Shown here: positions 1 through 14,158 of the stretch, in pieces
Layout: the number at the start of each line of letters is the position of its first letter
How positions within the stretch are numbered: the first letter of the stretch is position 1
Notes under the pieces: model-generated
Databases searched by the model: none
What the model was told of the DNA's origin: nothing
Seen by the model: the letters and a program-made list of their open reading frames with translations, nothing else
Made by a program: the position numbers and the translations under genes
From: Rossellomorea aquimaris
GTDB lineage: Bacteria; Bacillota; Bacilli; Bacillales; Bacillaceae_B
Direction: 5' to 3'
NCBI RefSeq assembly: GCF_001877785.1
Contig: NZ_MINN01000117.1
Span: 1 to 64,000 of the forward strand
DNA length: 64,000 nucleotides

Positions 1-62
1 CCCTTCGGTACTTAATTCGAGGTCATGCATGACACTCTCTATCGTACCAAGGGGGCTTTTTT
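1..62 (+). terminator. Rho-independent terminator of a gene left of the window
   Basis: The arms CCCTTCGGTAC and GTACCAAGGGGG pair (one bulge) and are followed directly by a run of seven T on the plus strand. The loop holds a small palindrome, GTCATGCATGAC. The gene it serves lies outside the window. Confidence 0.6.
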
Positions 63-110
63 TATGCACATCGCAAAAACTTCGATATAAACGCAATTTA
101 CTTTATAACA

Positions 111-330
111 GGAATGCTCCTCGTCGCATGCGCTCCTGCGGGTTAGAAAAGCGGAAGGGCTTTGGTCAGAGGCGGGTGGCATAAGGCGAATCGTCCACGA
201 GGCGATCTTTGCCTTCTTGGGCGAGTTGACTTATGACATGTGCCTCTAAGCCCTGGAGCTGGACAGGTCTCACCTGTTTCGCTTTCCCCGCAGGAGTCTT
301 CGTCTTTTACTCCAATCAAACGCTAGAAAA
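111..330 (+). repeat. R1 element copy 1, with nested R2 element
   Basis: R1 is a dispersed inverted-repeat element whose full form starts TTGATTTCCGTGCA and ends TGCACTCCAATCAA. This copy lacks most of the left arm but keeps the tip and the right arm (GCAGGAGTCTTCGTC, ACTCCAATCAAACG). Positions 146-266 are an R2 element, here inverted relative to the R2 in copies 3 and 6. Nothing in the stretch looks coding. Confidence 0.8.
146..266 (-). repeat. R2 element nested in R1 copy 1
   Basis: R2 reads from CTGTCCAGCTCCAGGGCTTAG to CTTCCGCTTTTC on the minus strand, about 120 bp, with an internal imperfect palindrome around AGAAGGCAAAGA. The ends are the best conserved part across copies. Confidence 0.75.
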
Positions 331-362
331 GGCTAAAATTCCATTATATTTTTGAACAAATT

Positions 363-411
363 AAAAACTCGAACTAATTTGCCACAGGGTGTGCAAAATA
401 GTTCGAGTTTT
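363..411 (-). terminator. Second terminator downstream of ssrA
   Basis: Long hairpin AAACTCGAACTA...TAGTTCGAGTTT followed by TTTTTAATTTG on the minus strand. Its 3' arm plus tail is nearly identical to the terminator at 54607-54660, so it belongs to a duplicated terminator module. Confidence 0.6.
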
Positions 412-454
412 ACTCAGTCTAAACACTCTTGTCCCAGCTTCTTGAATTTTTTGA

Positions 455-488
455 ACAAAATAAAAACCACCAAATATGTATTTGGTGG
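455..488 (-). terminator. ssrA terminator
   Basis: On the minus strand CCACCAAATACATATTTGGTGG forms a perfect stem followed by TTTTTATTTTG. The 5' arm of the stem is the CCACCA of the tmRNA 3' end itself, so termination must be followed by 3' trimming of the tmRNA. Confidence 0.85.
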
Positions 489-846
489 AGACGGTGGGAA
501 TCGAACCCACGTCCAGAAACATCGGCACTTAGGCGTCTACGAGCGTAGTCGATATATTCGCGAGTTCACTGCAATTTCTGCCTATCGACGGGCGTCCATG
601 CAGCTAGTCTGATTAATCTCTTCCTTCATCCTCAGACGGTGGAATCCGGCGTAGCCTACTAAGAGTGAGTCCCTTACCCTACCACATAGGCGATGGAGGG
701 AGGAACAGCTAAAGCGCTATTACGCTGCTAAAGCTAGGTTATTGTTTGATTTGCCAGTTATTATTGGCTTTGACGTTTTAACGTAGACGATCCCTACGGC
801 TCGCGACCCAAGCTCGAACTATCCCTGTCGAATCCGTAACGTCCCC
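483..846 (-). ncRNA. ssrA: tmRNA (ssrA), 364 nt
   Basis: Transfer-messenger RNA rescues stalled ribosomes and tags the nascent peptide for proteolysis, together with SmpB. The minus strand starts GGGGACGUUACGGAUUCGAC, the conserved tmRNA 5' end, and finishes GGUUCGAUUCCCACCGUCUC + CACCA, the T-arm and acceptor of an alanyl-tRNA-like domain. The tag frame can be read as GGC AAA UCA AAC AAU AAC CUA GCU UUA GCA GCG UAA, giving (A)GKSNNNLALAA, the usual Bacillus-type degron ending ALAA. Its neighbour smpB is the obligate partner, an arrangement typical of Bacilli. The choice of GGC as resume codon is by analogy with B. subtilis. Confidence 0.97.
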
Positions 847-938
847 ATGATATAAAGGGAAGAACGGGAAGAATAAGTTCAATCTGGTCACTTATTCAAT
901 TGTTCTTGCTGCCGCTTGATTACCTCGCGACATCTATT

Positions 939-966
939 ATTATAACAAATCTACAGCAGAATGCAA
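939..966 (-). promoter_or_regulatory. Candidate sigma-A promoter of ssrA
   Basis: On the minus strand a perfect -10 TATAAT (939-944) lies 16 bp after TTGCAT (961-966), which matches only the TTG of the -35 consensus well. Transcription would start about 85 nt before the mature 5' end, which fits processing of a pre-tmRNA. Confidence 0.4.
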
Positions 967-983
967 TTGTAAGATTCCGGAAA

Positions 984-1457
984 TCAGTACGTTCCCTTTT
1001 GTCTTTGTGCCAATTCACGCTGGATTGAACGATTTGCTTCTTTGCGTTTCAGGTCTTCACGCTTATCATACTTCTTCTTACCTTTGGCAAGGCCGATGAG
1101 AAGTTTTGCTACACCATTTTTAATATAGAGCTTCAATGGTACGAGCGAGTAGCCTGCTTCCTTCGTTTCACCGATCAGCTTGCTGATCTGTTTTTTGTGC
1201 AGCAGGAGCTTTCGCGTCCTCAGCGGTTCGTGGTTGTAGCGGTTCCCCTGTTCATACGGGCTGATGTGCATGTTGTGAACGAAGACTTCGCCGTTTCTGA
1301 TGCGTGCGAATGAATCCTTCAGGTTCACGCGTCCGGCACGGATGGCTTTGATTTCGGTCCCCTGGAGGACGAGTCCCGCTTCGTATGTTTCTTCGACTGT
1401 AAAGTCATGGCGTGCTTTTTTGTTTTGGGCAATGAGTTTGCCTTCTCCCTTTGGCAT
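984..1457 (-). CDS. smpB: SsrA-binding protein SmpB
   Basis: SmpB binds tmRNA, delivers it to stalled ribosomes and mimics the missing codon-anticodon pairing. The 157 aa length is standard. The N-terminal beta-barrel region shows the family signature [19 protein letters not shown] (about residues 34-52), and the C-terminal tail is rich in Lys and Arg ([18 protein letters not shown]), the part that folds into a helix in the mRNA channel. It lies 137 bp upstream of ssrA on the same strand and downstream of rnr, the order seen throughout Bacillus. A repeat element (R1 copy 2) separates it from rnr, so it may need its own promoter. Confidence 0.98.
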   Translation of the reverse strand: MPKGEGKLIAQNKKARHDFTVEETYEAGLVLQGTEIKAIRAGRVNLKDSFARIRNGEVFVHNMHISPYEQGNRYNHEPLRTRKLLLHKKQISKLIGETKEAGYSLVPLKLYIKNGVAKLLIGLAKGKKKYDKREDLKRKEANRSIQRELAQRQKGTY

Positions 1458-1584
1458 GTGGATCCCCTCTTTTCTCTTTCTGTCGTGCTTTTTATTATCT
1501 CATATTTTGGTGAAGATTTGTATGAAAAGGAAAGGAGCAAAGGATTAGCTTTGCTCACATGTTATTTGTATTCGGTTCTTTATA

Positions 1585-1720
1585 CCGCTTTTGATTTCCG
1601 TGCAGGACTACGCTTTCCGCGGGCGGTTGGTGAGCCTCCTCGTCGCTGCGCTCCTGCGGGGTCTCACCTAACTCGCTTCTCCCGCAGGAGTCTTCGTCCT
1701 GCACTCCAATCAAAAGCTGG
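1585..1720 (+). repeat. R1 element copy 2 (between rnr and smpB)
   Basis: Full copy: GCTTTTGATTTCCGTGCA at the left, CTGCACTCCAATCAAAAGC at the right, which pair as an outer stem. The centre GTGAGCCTCC...GGGGTCTCAC forms a second hairpin. It fills most of the 343-bp gap between two co-directional genes. Confidence 0.85.
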
Positions 1721-1800
1721 AAGGAACAGATAAACAACACAATCCTCTTTCAAAGTAAAGCTTCATTAAATCTACTCTTATCAATCATATAACAAAAAGC

Positions 1801-4128
1801 CTACTTCTTCTTTTTACGTTTGCTGCGTGGGGCGTTTTCGTAGTGTTTTTTGTTTTTCTTTTTCTTTTTGTTGTTTTTTGGCGGTCGGGTTGACCATTCT
1901 CCGTCTTCTTTTTTACGTGACGGGGATTTGCTTTTTCCGCTTTCTGAGCGGAAGGTGCGGGATTCTGCCGGCCTTTCCCTTCGGTTGTTTTTCATGCCGA
2001 CGATTTCGAAGTCGATGGCGCGTTCGTCTTTGTTGACGCTGACGACGCGAATTGTGATTTCGTCACCGATGCGGAAGACGTTGCCTGTCCGCTCGCCGAT
2101 CATGGCGAGGTGCCGCTCGTCGAAGCGGTAGTAATCGTCTGTCATGTAGCTGACATGGACAAGACCTTCAATCGTGTTAGGCAGTTCAACGAACATCCCG
2201 AAGTTCGTGACAGAAGAGATGATACCGTCGTACTCTTCCCCTACTTTGTCTTCCATGTACTCTGCTTTTTTTAGTTCATCCGTTTCGCGCTCTGCGTCAA
2301 CGGCACGGCGCTCGCGGCTTGAAGTATGCTGCGCGATATTGCCCATTTGCGCTCCCCATTTATCACGGGTCGCCTGATCGATTTTCCCTTCAATCAGGTA
2401 CGTTCTGATCAGACGGTGGACGATCAGGTCAGGGTAACGGCGGATCGGCGATGTGAAATGAGTGTAGAACTCTGTCGCCAGTCCAAAGTGACCGAGGCTT
2501 TCAGGATCGTATTTCGCCTGCTGCATTGAACGGAGCATCATCGTCGATACAACCATTTCCTCAGATTTACCCTGTACGTCTTCAATGATTTCCTGAAGGG
2601 CTCGCGGGTGTACAGAATTGGCTGTGCCTTTTACAATCAATCCGAAGTTCGTGATGAACTCGAAGAAGCGCTGCAGCTTGTCTTCTTTCGGATCTTCGTG
2701 GATACGGTAAATGAACGGTACTTCCATCCAGTGGAAATGTTCCGCCACCGTTTCGTTGGCTGCGAGCATGAATTCTTCGATCAGTTTTTCTGCAACGGAA
2801 CGTTCACGCAGGACGACATCCGTCGGTTCACCTTCATCATCGACAAGGACTTTTGCTTCTTTGAAATCAAAGTCGATGGCGCCGCGTTTCATCCGTTTTG
2901 TACGGAGGATCTGGGCAAGGTCTTCCATTTGCTCGAACATCGGCACCAGCGGCTCATAATGTTTACGAAGCTCTTCGTCTTTGTCGACAAGAATTTTATT
3001 TACATCAGAGTACGTCATTCTTTCCGTGGTCTTGATCACACTCTGGAAGATTTCGTGTTTAACGACATCCCCATCCGGAGAGATTTCCATGTCACAGGAA
3101 AGTGTCAGACGGTCCACCTGCGGATTCAATGAACAGATTCCGTTTGAGAGGCGGTGCGGGATCATCGGGATGACCCGGTCTACGAGGTATACACTCGTTC
3201 CGCGGTCAAATGCTTCCTGATCGATCGGAGAGCTTTCTTTTACATAGTAGGTGACATCGGCGATATGTACTCCGAGCTTGTAATTGCCGTTGTCGAGCTT
3301 TGTCACCGTGACTGCATCATCCAGGTCTTTGGCATCTGCTCCGTCAATCGTAACGATGGTCTGGTCACGGAGGTCCCTTCTGTTCGGTATCTCCGATTCG
3401 TCGATCGTATCCGGTACATTATTGGCCTGTTCCATCACTTCTTCCGGAAACTCGACCGTGATGCCGTGTTTATGAATGATTGAAAGGATATCGACACCGG
3501 GATCATTTTTATGACCGAGGATTTCAATAACTTCCCCTTCTGCACTCTTCCGGCCTTCAGGATAAGCCGTCAGCTTCACGACAACCTTATGGCCTTCAAT
3601 CGCTCCTTTTTGAGCGGATTTTGGAATGAAAATGTCGCTTGCAAATTTCTTATCATCCGGGATGACAAATCCGAAGTGTTTGCTTTGTGTGAACGTACCG
3701 ACCATCTGATCGACACCGCGTTCAACAATACGGACAATGGTCCCTTCCCGCCTTGAACCCGACGAGTTCGACGACACACGTACAAGGACGATGTCCCCGT
3801 GCATCGCGTTGTTTGTTTCATTCGGAGGGATGAAGATATCATCCATGCCCGATTCCTCAGGTATGACGAAAGCGAATCCTTTCGCATGGGCGGAAACCTT
3901 TCCTCTTACCAGATTCATTTTTTCCGGCAGACCATACCGGTTGCTGCGGGTACGCACCACTAGACCCTTCTCTTCCATCACGACAAGCGCCTTTACAAAA
4001 TCCTTGAAATTGGTGGAGCCCTCGATTCCGAATGCTTCCTCCAGCTCTTGTACCGTCAGCGGCTTATAGGCCTCATCTCTCATGTAGGAAAGGAGTTTAT
4101 CCACATGCTCTTTAATATTTTCGTCCAT
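1801..4128 (-). CDS. rnr: Ribonuclease R
   Basis: RNase R is a processive 3'-5' exoribonuclease that degrades structured RNA and the non-stop mRNAs freed by trans-translation. The 775 residues show the expected order: an N-terminal winged-helix region, two cold-shock domains (about 60-230), the RNB catalytic domain with the acidic signature [11 protein letters not shown] (about 258-268), an S1 domain (about 630-715; [18 protein letters not shown]) and a Lys/Arg-rich tail ending KRKKKK. The tail is longer and more basic than in minimal homologues. It is 27 bp downstream of est and upstream of smpB-ssrA, a functional grouping with trans-translation. Confidence 0.97.
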   Translation of the reverse strand: MDENIKEHVDKLLSYMRDEAYKPLTVQELEEAFGIEGSTNFKDFVKALVVMEEKGLVVRTRSNRYGLPEKMNLVRGKVSAHAKGFAFVIPEESGMDDIFIPPNETNNAMHGDIVLVRVSSNSSGSRREGTIVRIVERGVDQMVGTFTQSKHFGFVIPDDKKFASDIFIPKSAQKGAIEGHKVVVKLTAYPEGRKSAEGEVIEILGHKNDPGVDILSIIHKHGITVEFPEEVMEQANNVPDTIDESEIPNRRDLRDQTIVTIDGADAKDLDDAVTVTKLDNGNYKLGVHIADVTYYVKESSPIDQEAFDRGTSVYLVDRVIPMIPHRLSNGICSLNPQVDRLTLSCDMEISPDGDVVKHEIFQSVIKTTERMTYSDVNKILVDKDEELRKHYEPLVPMFEQMEDLAQILRTKRMKRGAIDFDFKEAKVLVDDEGEPTDVVLRERSVAEKLIEEFMLAANETVAEHFHWMEVPFIYRIHEDPKEDKLQRFFEFITNFGLIVKGTANSVHPRALQEIIEDVQGKSEEMVVSTMMLRSMQQAKYDPESLGHFGLATEFYTHFTSPIRRYPDLIVHRLIRTYLIEGKIDQATRDKWGAQMGNIAQHTSSRERRAVDAERETDELKKAEYMEDKVGEEYDGIISSVTNFGMFVELPNTIEGLVHVSYMTDDYYRFDERHLAMIGERTGNVFRIGDEITIRVVSVNKDERAIDFEIVGMKNNRRERPAESRTFRSESGKSKSPSRKKEDGEWSTRPPKNNKKKKKNKKHYENAPRSKRKKKK

Positions 4129-4155
4129 GACAATCCCTCCTGCTCTTGCTATTCA

Positions 4156-4902
4156 TTAAACAGTCCAATCCAATTTTTCAAGGAAATTGTACACATCTTC
4201 ATGAAGCTGTTCTTTTTCCTTATCCAGTGTAATGACATGACCCGATTCTTCGTACCATTTTAAGTCCTTTTCGTCCGATTCAACGTTATCATATATAATG
4301 TTGGCAGAATCGGTATTAATCATGTGATCATGTCTTGCCTGTACGACAAATGTCGGTGAATAGATCATATCGACATTCCCGCGTACATCGGCAATCAGTT
4401 CCTGAAGAGCTTTCAGTGTGTTCATCGGTGTCTTCTTGAACTCTTCTATTTCCTTTTCAATTTGATCTTCCTGTTTTCCTTCAAATTTCTTAAATTCGCG
4501 GGCGTATTCCACGACCCCTTTATACATGACTTCTTCACTTTTTATATACATAGGCGCACACATTGGTACAATACCCTTTACAGGTACAGTGTAACCTAAT
4601 TTCAAGGAAAATACCCCACCCAATGACAGTCCTGCAACGGCGATTTCTTCATAGCCTTTATCCTTCAAGTGCTGATATCCGTTCATGACATCCTGCCACC
4701 AGTCTTCAGGGCCTGTATGAACCAATTCTTCAGGCGGTACACCATGACCTTTATAATGAGGTGCGTGTGAAGAGTAGCCTTTCTTTTCGAGATAGCGGCC
4801 GAGCATCCTCACATCTGCCGAGTTTCCAGTGAATCCGTGCAGCAGCAGAACGGCTCTCGGGCCTGCTTCAAATGTAAATGGTTTTGGTAAAACGGTCTTC
4901 AT
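4156..4902 (-). CDS. est: Carboxylesterase, Est30/YvaK type
   Basis: A small alpha/beta hydrolase that cleaves short-chain esters; the physiological substrate is unknown. The 248 aa length and the catalytic triad agree with the Geobacillus Est30 family: nucleophile Ser93 in GLSLGG, Asp192 in ARHDH and His222 in ESGHV. The oxyanion-hole segment LLHGFTG is at 20-26. No signal peptide, so cytoplasmic. It is the first gene before rnr (27-bp gap). Its upstream region carries four regularly spaced palindromes (4927-5107) that look like operator sites, suggesting specific regulation of est and perhaps rnr. Confidence 0.93.
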   Translation of the reverse strand: MKTVLPKPFTFEAGPRAVLLLHGFTGNSADVRMLGRYLEKKGYSSHAPHYKGHGVPPEELVHTGPEDWWQDVMNGYQHLKDKGYEEIAVAGLSLGGVFSLKLGYTVPVKGIVPMCAPMYIKSEEVMYKGVVEYAREFKKFEGKQEDQIEKEIEEFKKTPMNTLKALQELIADVRGNVDMIYSPTFVVQARHDHMINTDSANIIYDNVESDEKDLKWYEESGHVITLDKEKEQLHEDVYNFLEKLDWTV

Positions 4903-4926
4903 TTATATGAACTCCTTTTCTCTGAA

Positions 4927-5107
4927 TTTAAACAAACGATTGATTAACTCCTCCGATCATTGATACAGCAGACTTCATCGGTTTAAACGATTGTTTAAAA
5001 GATTTGTGTATGTAATGGGATTTCGGTTTGTTTTTTTAAACAAACGTTTGATTAAGATTGGCAAACCCTTGATGCGTATGGGTTCGATGAGTTAAACGAT
5101 CGTTTAA
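4927..5107. promoter_or_regulatory. Ladder of four palindromic sites upstream of est
   Basis: Sites: 4927-4947 TTTAAACAAACGATTGATTAA; 4982-4999 TTTAAACGATTGTTTAAA; 5035-5055 TTTAAACAAACGTTTGATTAA; 5092-5107 TTAAACGATCGTTTAA. Centres fall at about 4937, 4990, 5045 and 5099, i.e. every 54 bp. Sites 1 and 3 are near-identical, and sites 2 and 4 are near-identical, as if a 108-bp pair had been duplicated. The symmetry is typical of operators for dimeric helix-turn-helix regulators (TetR type would fit), but no such regulator lies in the window. Confidence 0.55.
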
Positions 5108-5168
5108 ATGGTTTACTCTTTATTTTTAGCAAATATGCTGGTTATAATCCAATATTTCGGTTTATAAA

Positions 5169-5410
5169 CCGCAGTTGATTTCCGTGCAAGACTTCGCTTT
5201 CCGCGGGTAGCCCGTGAGCCCCGATAATTCTTTATCTGACTGGTAACTGTCCAGCTACAGGGCTTAGAGGCACATGACATAAGCCAAACCGACCAAGAAG
5301 GCAAAGAACGCCCTCATGGCCGAATCATCTTTTGCCACCCGCCTCCTGAGCAAAGCCCTTCCGCTTTTCTGGCAGGAGTCTTCGTCTTGCACTCCAATCA
5401 ACTGCTGGAA
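5169..5410 (+). repeat. R1 element copy 3, with nested R2 element
   Basis: R1 arms GCAGTTGATTTCCGTGCAAG and CTTGCACTCCAATCAACTGC are complete. The tip hairpin of R1 is replaced by an R2 element at 5247-5369. It lies between secG and est, upstream of the palindrome ladder. Confidence 0.85.
5247..5369 (+). repeat. R2 element nested in R1 copy 3
   Basis: Runs from CTGTCCAGCTACAGGGCTTAG to CCCTTCCGCTTTTC in the same orientation as its R1 host. Confidence 0.75.
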
Positions 5411-5464
5411 CCTATAATATGACTGAACCAGCATTATTTTTGTAAGAAATTTACTAACTCTACA

Positions 5465-5502
5465 AAAATAAAAAAACCTGACCTTATTAGAGATCAGGTT
5501 TT
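5465..5502 (-). terminator. secG terminator
   Basis: Minus strand: AAAACCTGATC...GGTCAGGTTTTTTT, a stem of about 8 bp followed by a T-run, starting 4 bp after the secG stop. Confidence 0.85.
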
Positions 5503-5505
5503 GTA

Positions 5506-5733
5506 TTATATCGCAACGATTGCAGTTGTTAGAACAAAGAATAATACGGCCAACACGATCGTGATCCGGTGTAATACCAAGTCGATACCGCGTGCTTTCT
5601 GTTTTCCGAAAAGCTGTTCTGCACCACCAGAGATGGCCCCTGAAAGTCCAGCACTCTTACCTGATTGAAGTAAAACAATAGCGATAAGTGCGATTGAATC
5701 AATGATAAGCAAAGTGACTAATAAAGCGTGCAT
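5506..5733 (-). CDS. secG: Preprotein translocase subunit SecG
   Basis: SecG is the small, non-essential subunit of the SecYEG channel in the cytoplasmic membrane. The 75-aa product has two membrane helices (about 3-20 and 52-73) joined by the conserved loop [17 protein letters not shown] and the stretch [18 protein letters not shown] three codons upstream could also be read as start, but the ribosome site AGGAGG is correctly spaced (8 nt) only from the ATG chosen here, and family members begin MHA. It is followed by its own terminator, so it is likely transcribed separately from est-rnr. Confidence 0.95.
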   Translation of the reverse strand: MHALLVTLLIIDSIALIAIVLLQSGKSAGLSGAISGGAEQLFGKQKARGIDLVLHRITIVLAVLFFVLTTAIVAI

Positions 5734-6292
5734 GAGTCCCACCTCCTGATACGAACATTACAACATTCTTAGTTTACCATAGGGACATGGTACGGACAAG
5801 GTAATATTCGCATAATTGTGGAAAGTGTTGGGTTCGGAGAGGCGTTGGATTCAATTCGGGCCGGGATGAAGCCTATATCTGTGAGAAACAGGACAGCTAA
5901 AACAGACAAATTGAGGTTTTGAGAATTTAGGTTTTGGTAATTTGGCAGGCAGATTAGAATAATTCTAAGTGGCTCATAAAAATGAAAAGTGGCTTGTAAA
6001 TCAGGGATTTGGCTCGTATTTTTCAAAAGTGGCCCGTAAATCACAAAAGTGGCTTGAAAAGTTAAACATGTGGATCGAAAACCTCTTCACGAAGGATTTC
6101 GCATATGAATAGCCCCAGTCTGAACTCCTGAATTTGTTCTTTAAAAGACTAATTTGTCTATTTTCCATAAAAAAATAGTCAAAACGAATGCATTAAGAAG
6201 ATAAACCGCTTCTTCAGCTGCTGATAAGTCTCCCGCCCTACCCGAACGAACACTCAGTCCGGCAGCAAGCATCACGCGACACCCCATAACAG
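5734..6292. other. Intergenic spacer secG/eno with no gene
   Basis: No credible reading frame. The only structure is the 20-bp phased array at 5967-6080. The flanks are AT-rich and featureless, apart from a predicted 91-codon frame that is just a read-through of the array. Confidence 0.6.
5967..6080 (+). repeat. Phased 20-bp array, core AAGTGGCTYGTAAA
   Basis: Six units begin at 5967, 5987, 6007, 6027, 6047 and 6067, exactly 20 bp apart. Positions 1-14 of the unit are conserved (AAGTGGCTTGTAAA, AAGTGGCCCGTAAA and similar), and positions 15-20 differ in every unit. Confidence 0.8.
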
Positions 6293-6329
6293 AAAAAAAA
6301 CAGCCCCGTCACCAAACAGGGCTGTTTCC
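6293..6329 (-). terminator. eno operon terminator
   Basis: Minus strand AACAGCCCTGTTTGGTGACGGGGCTGTT followed by TTTTTTTT, 20 bp beyond the eno stop. It ends the glycolytic operon. Confidence 0.88.
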
Positions 6330-6349
6330 TATCACTAATCTCAAATCAA

Positions 6350-7657
<1,308 letters not shown>

Positions 7658-7707
7658 TTATAGTTAGGTTTTCGTATAAAATCAATTTGTTTTACAACCC
7701 TGAACTC

Positions 7708-7838
7708 CGCAGTTGATTTCCGTGCAAGACTTCGCTTTCCGCGGGTAGCCCGTGAGCCTCCTCGGCTTCGCCTCCGGGGTCTCACATAAGCTACTCTTCC
7801 CGCAGGAGTCTTCGTCTTGCACTCCAATCAACTGCTGG
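7708..7838 (+). repeat. R1 element copy 4 (between gpmI and eno)
   Basis: Complete simple copy: GCAGTTGATTTCCGTGCAAG at the left pairs with CTTGCACTCCAATCAACTGC at the right; the tip GTGAGCCTCC...GGGGTCTCAC pairs internally. It sits inside the glycolytic operon. Confidence 0.88.
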
Positions 7839-7853
7839 AAACGGTAAAAACAA

Positions 7854-11369
<3,516 letters not shown>

Positions 11370-11427
11370 CGTAAAAGGCCTCCTTTTGTGTTTCTTTTCA
11401 TAATGAAAAGAAAATTCAGTATAGGAA

Positions 11428-11462
11428 CAAGAAAAAGGGAGTGGGGAATCTTCCCCGCTCCC
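11428..11462 (-). terminator. Hairpin between gap and pgk (attenuator)
   Basis: Minus strand GGGAGCGGGGAA + loop + TTCCCCACTCCC, then TTTTTC: about 11 bp of stem (one G-T pair). In a glycolytic operon where GapA is needed in excess, a partial terminator here would uncouple gap from pgk-tpiA-gpmI-eno. Partial rather than full termination is inference. Confidence 0.75.
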
Positions 11463-11546
11463 CTTCATCCCTTTCCATTATAGAGGGTGGGACAGAATTT
11501 ATCCATCCTCACCGTGCTGATAATGTCAATTTACATTAATGTCGGA

Positions 11547-12593
<1,047 letters not shown>

Positions 12594-13634
12594 TTATATT
12601 TCAAAAGGCCTAAAGCCTTTTAAAAGCTCTTTCGCTGCTCCTTCATCCGTGATCAGGATGGTTGAAGAGGGAGCACTCTTTAAATATGCCCGGATCGCTT
12701 TCGCTTTCGAGCTGCCGCCGGCAACCGCAAACACATGATTGATATGCTTCAGGTCTTCAAGCTGGAGTCCGATGGTGGGCACTTTATGTACCACTTCCCC
12801 CGACTCATCGAAATAATAGCCGAACGCTTCACCGACAGCGTGACCCGCCGTGATTTTTTCAAAATCATCCGGTGACGTCTTGCGCCTTTCAGCCATTGTG
12901 ATAGCATCTCCAATTCCATGAAGGACCATGTTCGCCGACTTGATTAAATTCAAGACCTCTTTGATCACCGGTTCCGTCAAAAAGGATTTGTAGACTTCTT
13001 TACTCACCTGATCGGGAACATACAACACGCGGTGGCGCAGCCCTGTATGCTCTGCCATCTTCGCACAGATCGTATTGGCCTGGTTCTTCACATCTTCCCC
13101 GATTCCGCCCCGTGCAGGAACGAACAGCGTGTCGGATCCGGAAAAGTCGGGTGTCAGCATTTCTGCGACAGCCGCCATCGTAGAACCGCCGGTCACAGCG
13201 ATGATATTATTCCCCTCAAGGCGCTGTTTTATACTAAAAGCAGACGCACGCCCCAATTCTTCCTTTACCCAGGGAGACTCATCACTATTCCCGGGAACGA
13301 TGACAATTTCATTAAGATTGAGTAAAGACTGTAATCTTTTCTCCATTTCATTGATTCCCGAGATCTCTCTCATCATGTTTTCAATCCTGTCGAGGAGCTT
13401 CATGCCGTTTTCTGTCATGATCATCCCGGACGTCTTGATCGAGATGAGGTCCTGATTCTTCAGGAATTCCACTTCACTTCTCAGCACCCGTTCCGTCAAC
13501 CCGAGGTTCTGCGCCAGGCTCCTGCGGCCGACCGGCTGTAAGAATTGAATCGAACGGAGAATCTGATGCCTCTTTTGCATAACTTCAAGCAGGTCGGGTA
13601 ATAATCGCTTTTGTATATCTATAATGGATTCCAT
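12594..13634 (-). CDS. cggR: Central glycolytic genes regulator CggR
   Basis: Repressor of the gapA operon, released by fructose-1,6-bisphosphate. 346 aa of the SorC/DeoR-like family: N-terminal winged helix (about 25-85; RRSLAQNLGLTERVLRSEVEFL) and a C-terminal sugar-phosphate-binding domain (about 90-340) with the motif VTGGSTMAAVAEML and GIGDAITMAERR. It is the first gene of the operon. About 115 bp upstream lies a two-repeat CggR operator (13750-13785), so autoregulation as in B. subtilis is very likely. Confidence 0.97.
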   Translation of the reverse strand: MESIIDIQKRLLPDLLEVMQKRHQILRSIQFLQPVGRRSLAQNLGLTERVLRSEVEFLKNQDLISIKTSGMIMTENGMKLLDRIENMMREISGINEMEKRLQSLLNLNEIVIVPGNSDESPWVKEELGRASAFSIKQRLEGNNIIAVTGGSTMAAVAEMLTPDFSGSDTLFVPARGGIGEDVKNQANTICAKMAEHTGLRHRVLYVPDQVSKEVYKSFLTEPVIKEVLNLIKSANMVLHGIGDAITMAERRKTSPDDFEKITAGHAVGEAFGYYFDESGEVVHKVPTIGLQLEDLKHINHVFAVAGGSSKAKAIRAYLKSAPSSTILITDEGAAKELLKGFRPFEI

Positions 13635-13749
13635 CGGTAAAAGCTCCTTACATGGAGTGAGTGAGTGCCACTTTATAGTAATTCCACAATGGAACGGGCG
13701 TTAAACGCAGGCTTCCATTGGTTGATGAAAATGCGGCATATGCCCGTTG

Positions 13750-13785
13750 GACTCTAAAAGTCCCGCATAGACATATTATGTCCCA
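13750..13785 (-). promoter_or_regulatory. CggR operator
   Basis: Minus strand: TGGGACATAATATGTC, TATG, CGGGACTTTTAGAGTC. This is two direct repeats of CGGGAC-N6-TGTC in 20-bp register, the arrangement known for the B. subtilis CggR operator; each repeat has one mismatch. A TTGACG further upstream on the minus strand may be the -35, but I do not see a convincing -10. Confidence 0.88.
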
Positions 13786-13859
13786 CTGTCTCCAAAAAAA
13801 ATTCATCCCTGCTTTCAACGTCAATTCTATCAGTATAGAAATCGCATTTCAACTGGAAA

Positions 13860-14105
13860 CTACTGAGTTTTTTGATGTAAACGTTTACTCAGTGTAAAAT
13901 AGTCAATTTGCCCGTACTGAATGATTTCACCTTCATATTCCACCACCGGGATCATCAATCCGAACCGCTCCGTCAGCTCGTCACTCTCGTCGATATCCTT
14001 CTCGATGATCTCGAATTTCAAGTCCTCCTGGACGAGTTTCAGATTCAGTTTCGCATCGGTGCAAAGATGGCATTGGTTTCTGGTGTAGAAGATGACTGGG
14101 TTCAT
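13860..14105 (-). CDS. Glutaredoxin family protein, 81 aa
   Basis: A small thioredoxin-fold protein with the redox motif CHLC at residues 12-15 (FYTRNQCHLCTDAK) and the cis-Pro segment MIPVVEYEGE (51-60), matching the glutaredoxin/DUF836 group. Likely a cytoplasmic thiol-disulphide exchanger, partner unknown. The open frame runs 141 codons further upstream, but that part reads through the palindromic and phased arrays and is not protein. The ATG here follows GGAGGAG at good spacing. In related Bacilli such a gene often sits next to cggR or sigL. Confidence 0.88.
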   Translation of the reverse strand: MNPVIFYTRNQCHLCTDAKLNLKLVQEDLKFEIIEKDIDESDELTERFGLMIPVVEYEGEIIQYGQIDYFTLSKRLHQKTQ

Positions 14106-14158
14106 TGGTTTGCTCCTCCGTTTTGGGTGGATTTTGGTTGGGTTGTTTGCTGGATGGG

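Noticed and set aside
352..612. 86-codon frame overlapping ssrA
   Set aside because: Runs through a terminator and the tmRNA on the opposite strand; not a gene.
13876..13889. cre-like site TGTAAACGTTTACT
   Set aside because: Lies inside the 3' end of the glutaredoxin gene and lacks the final A; no promoter context.
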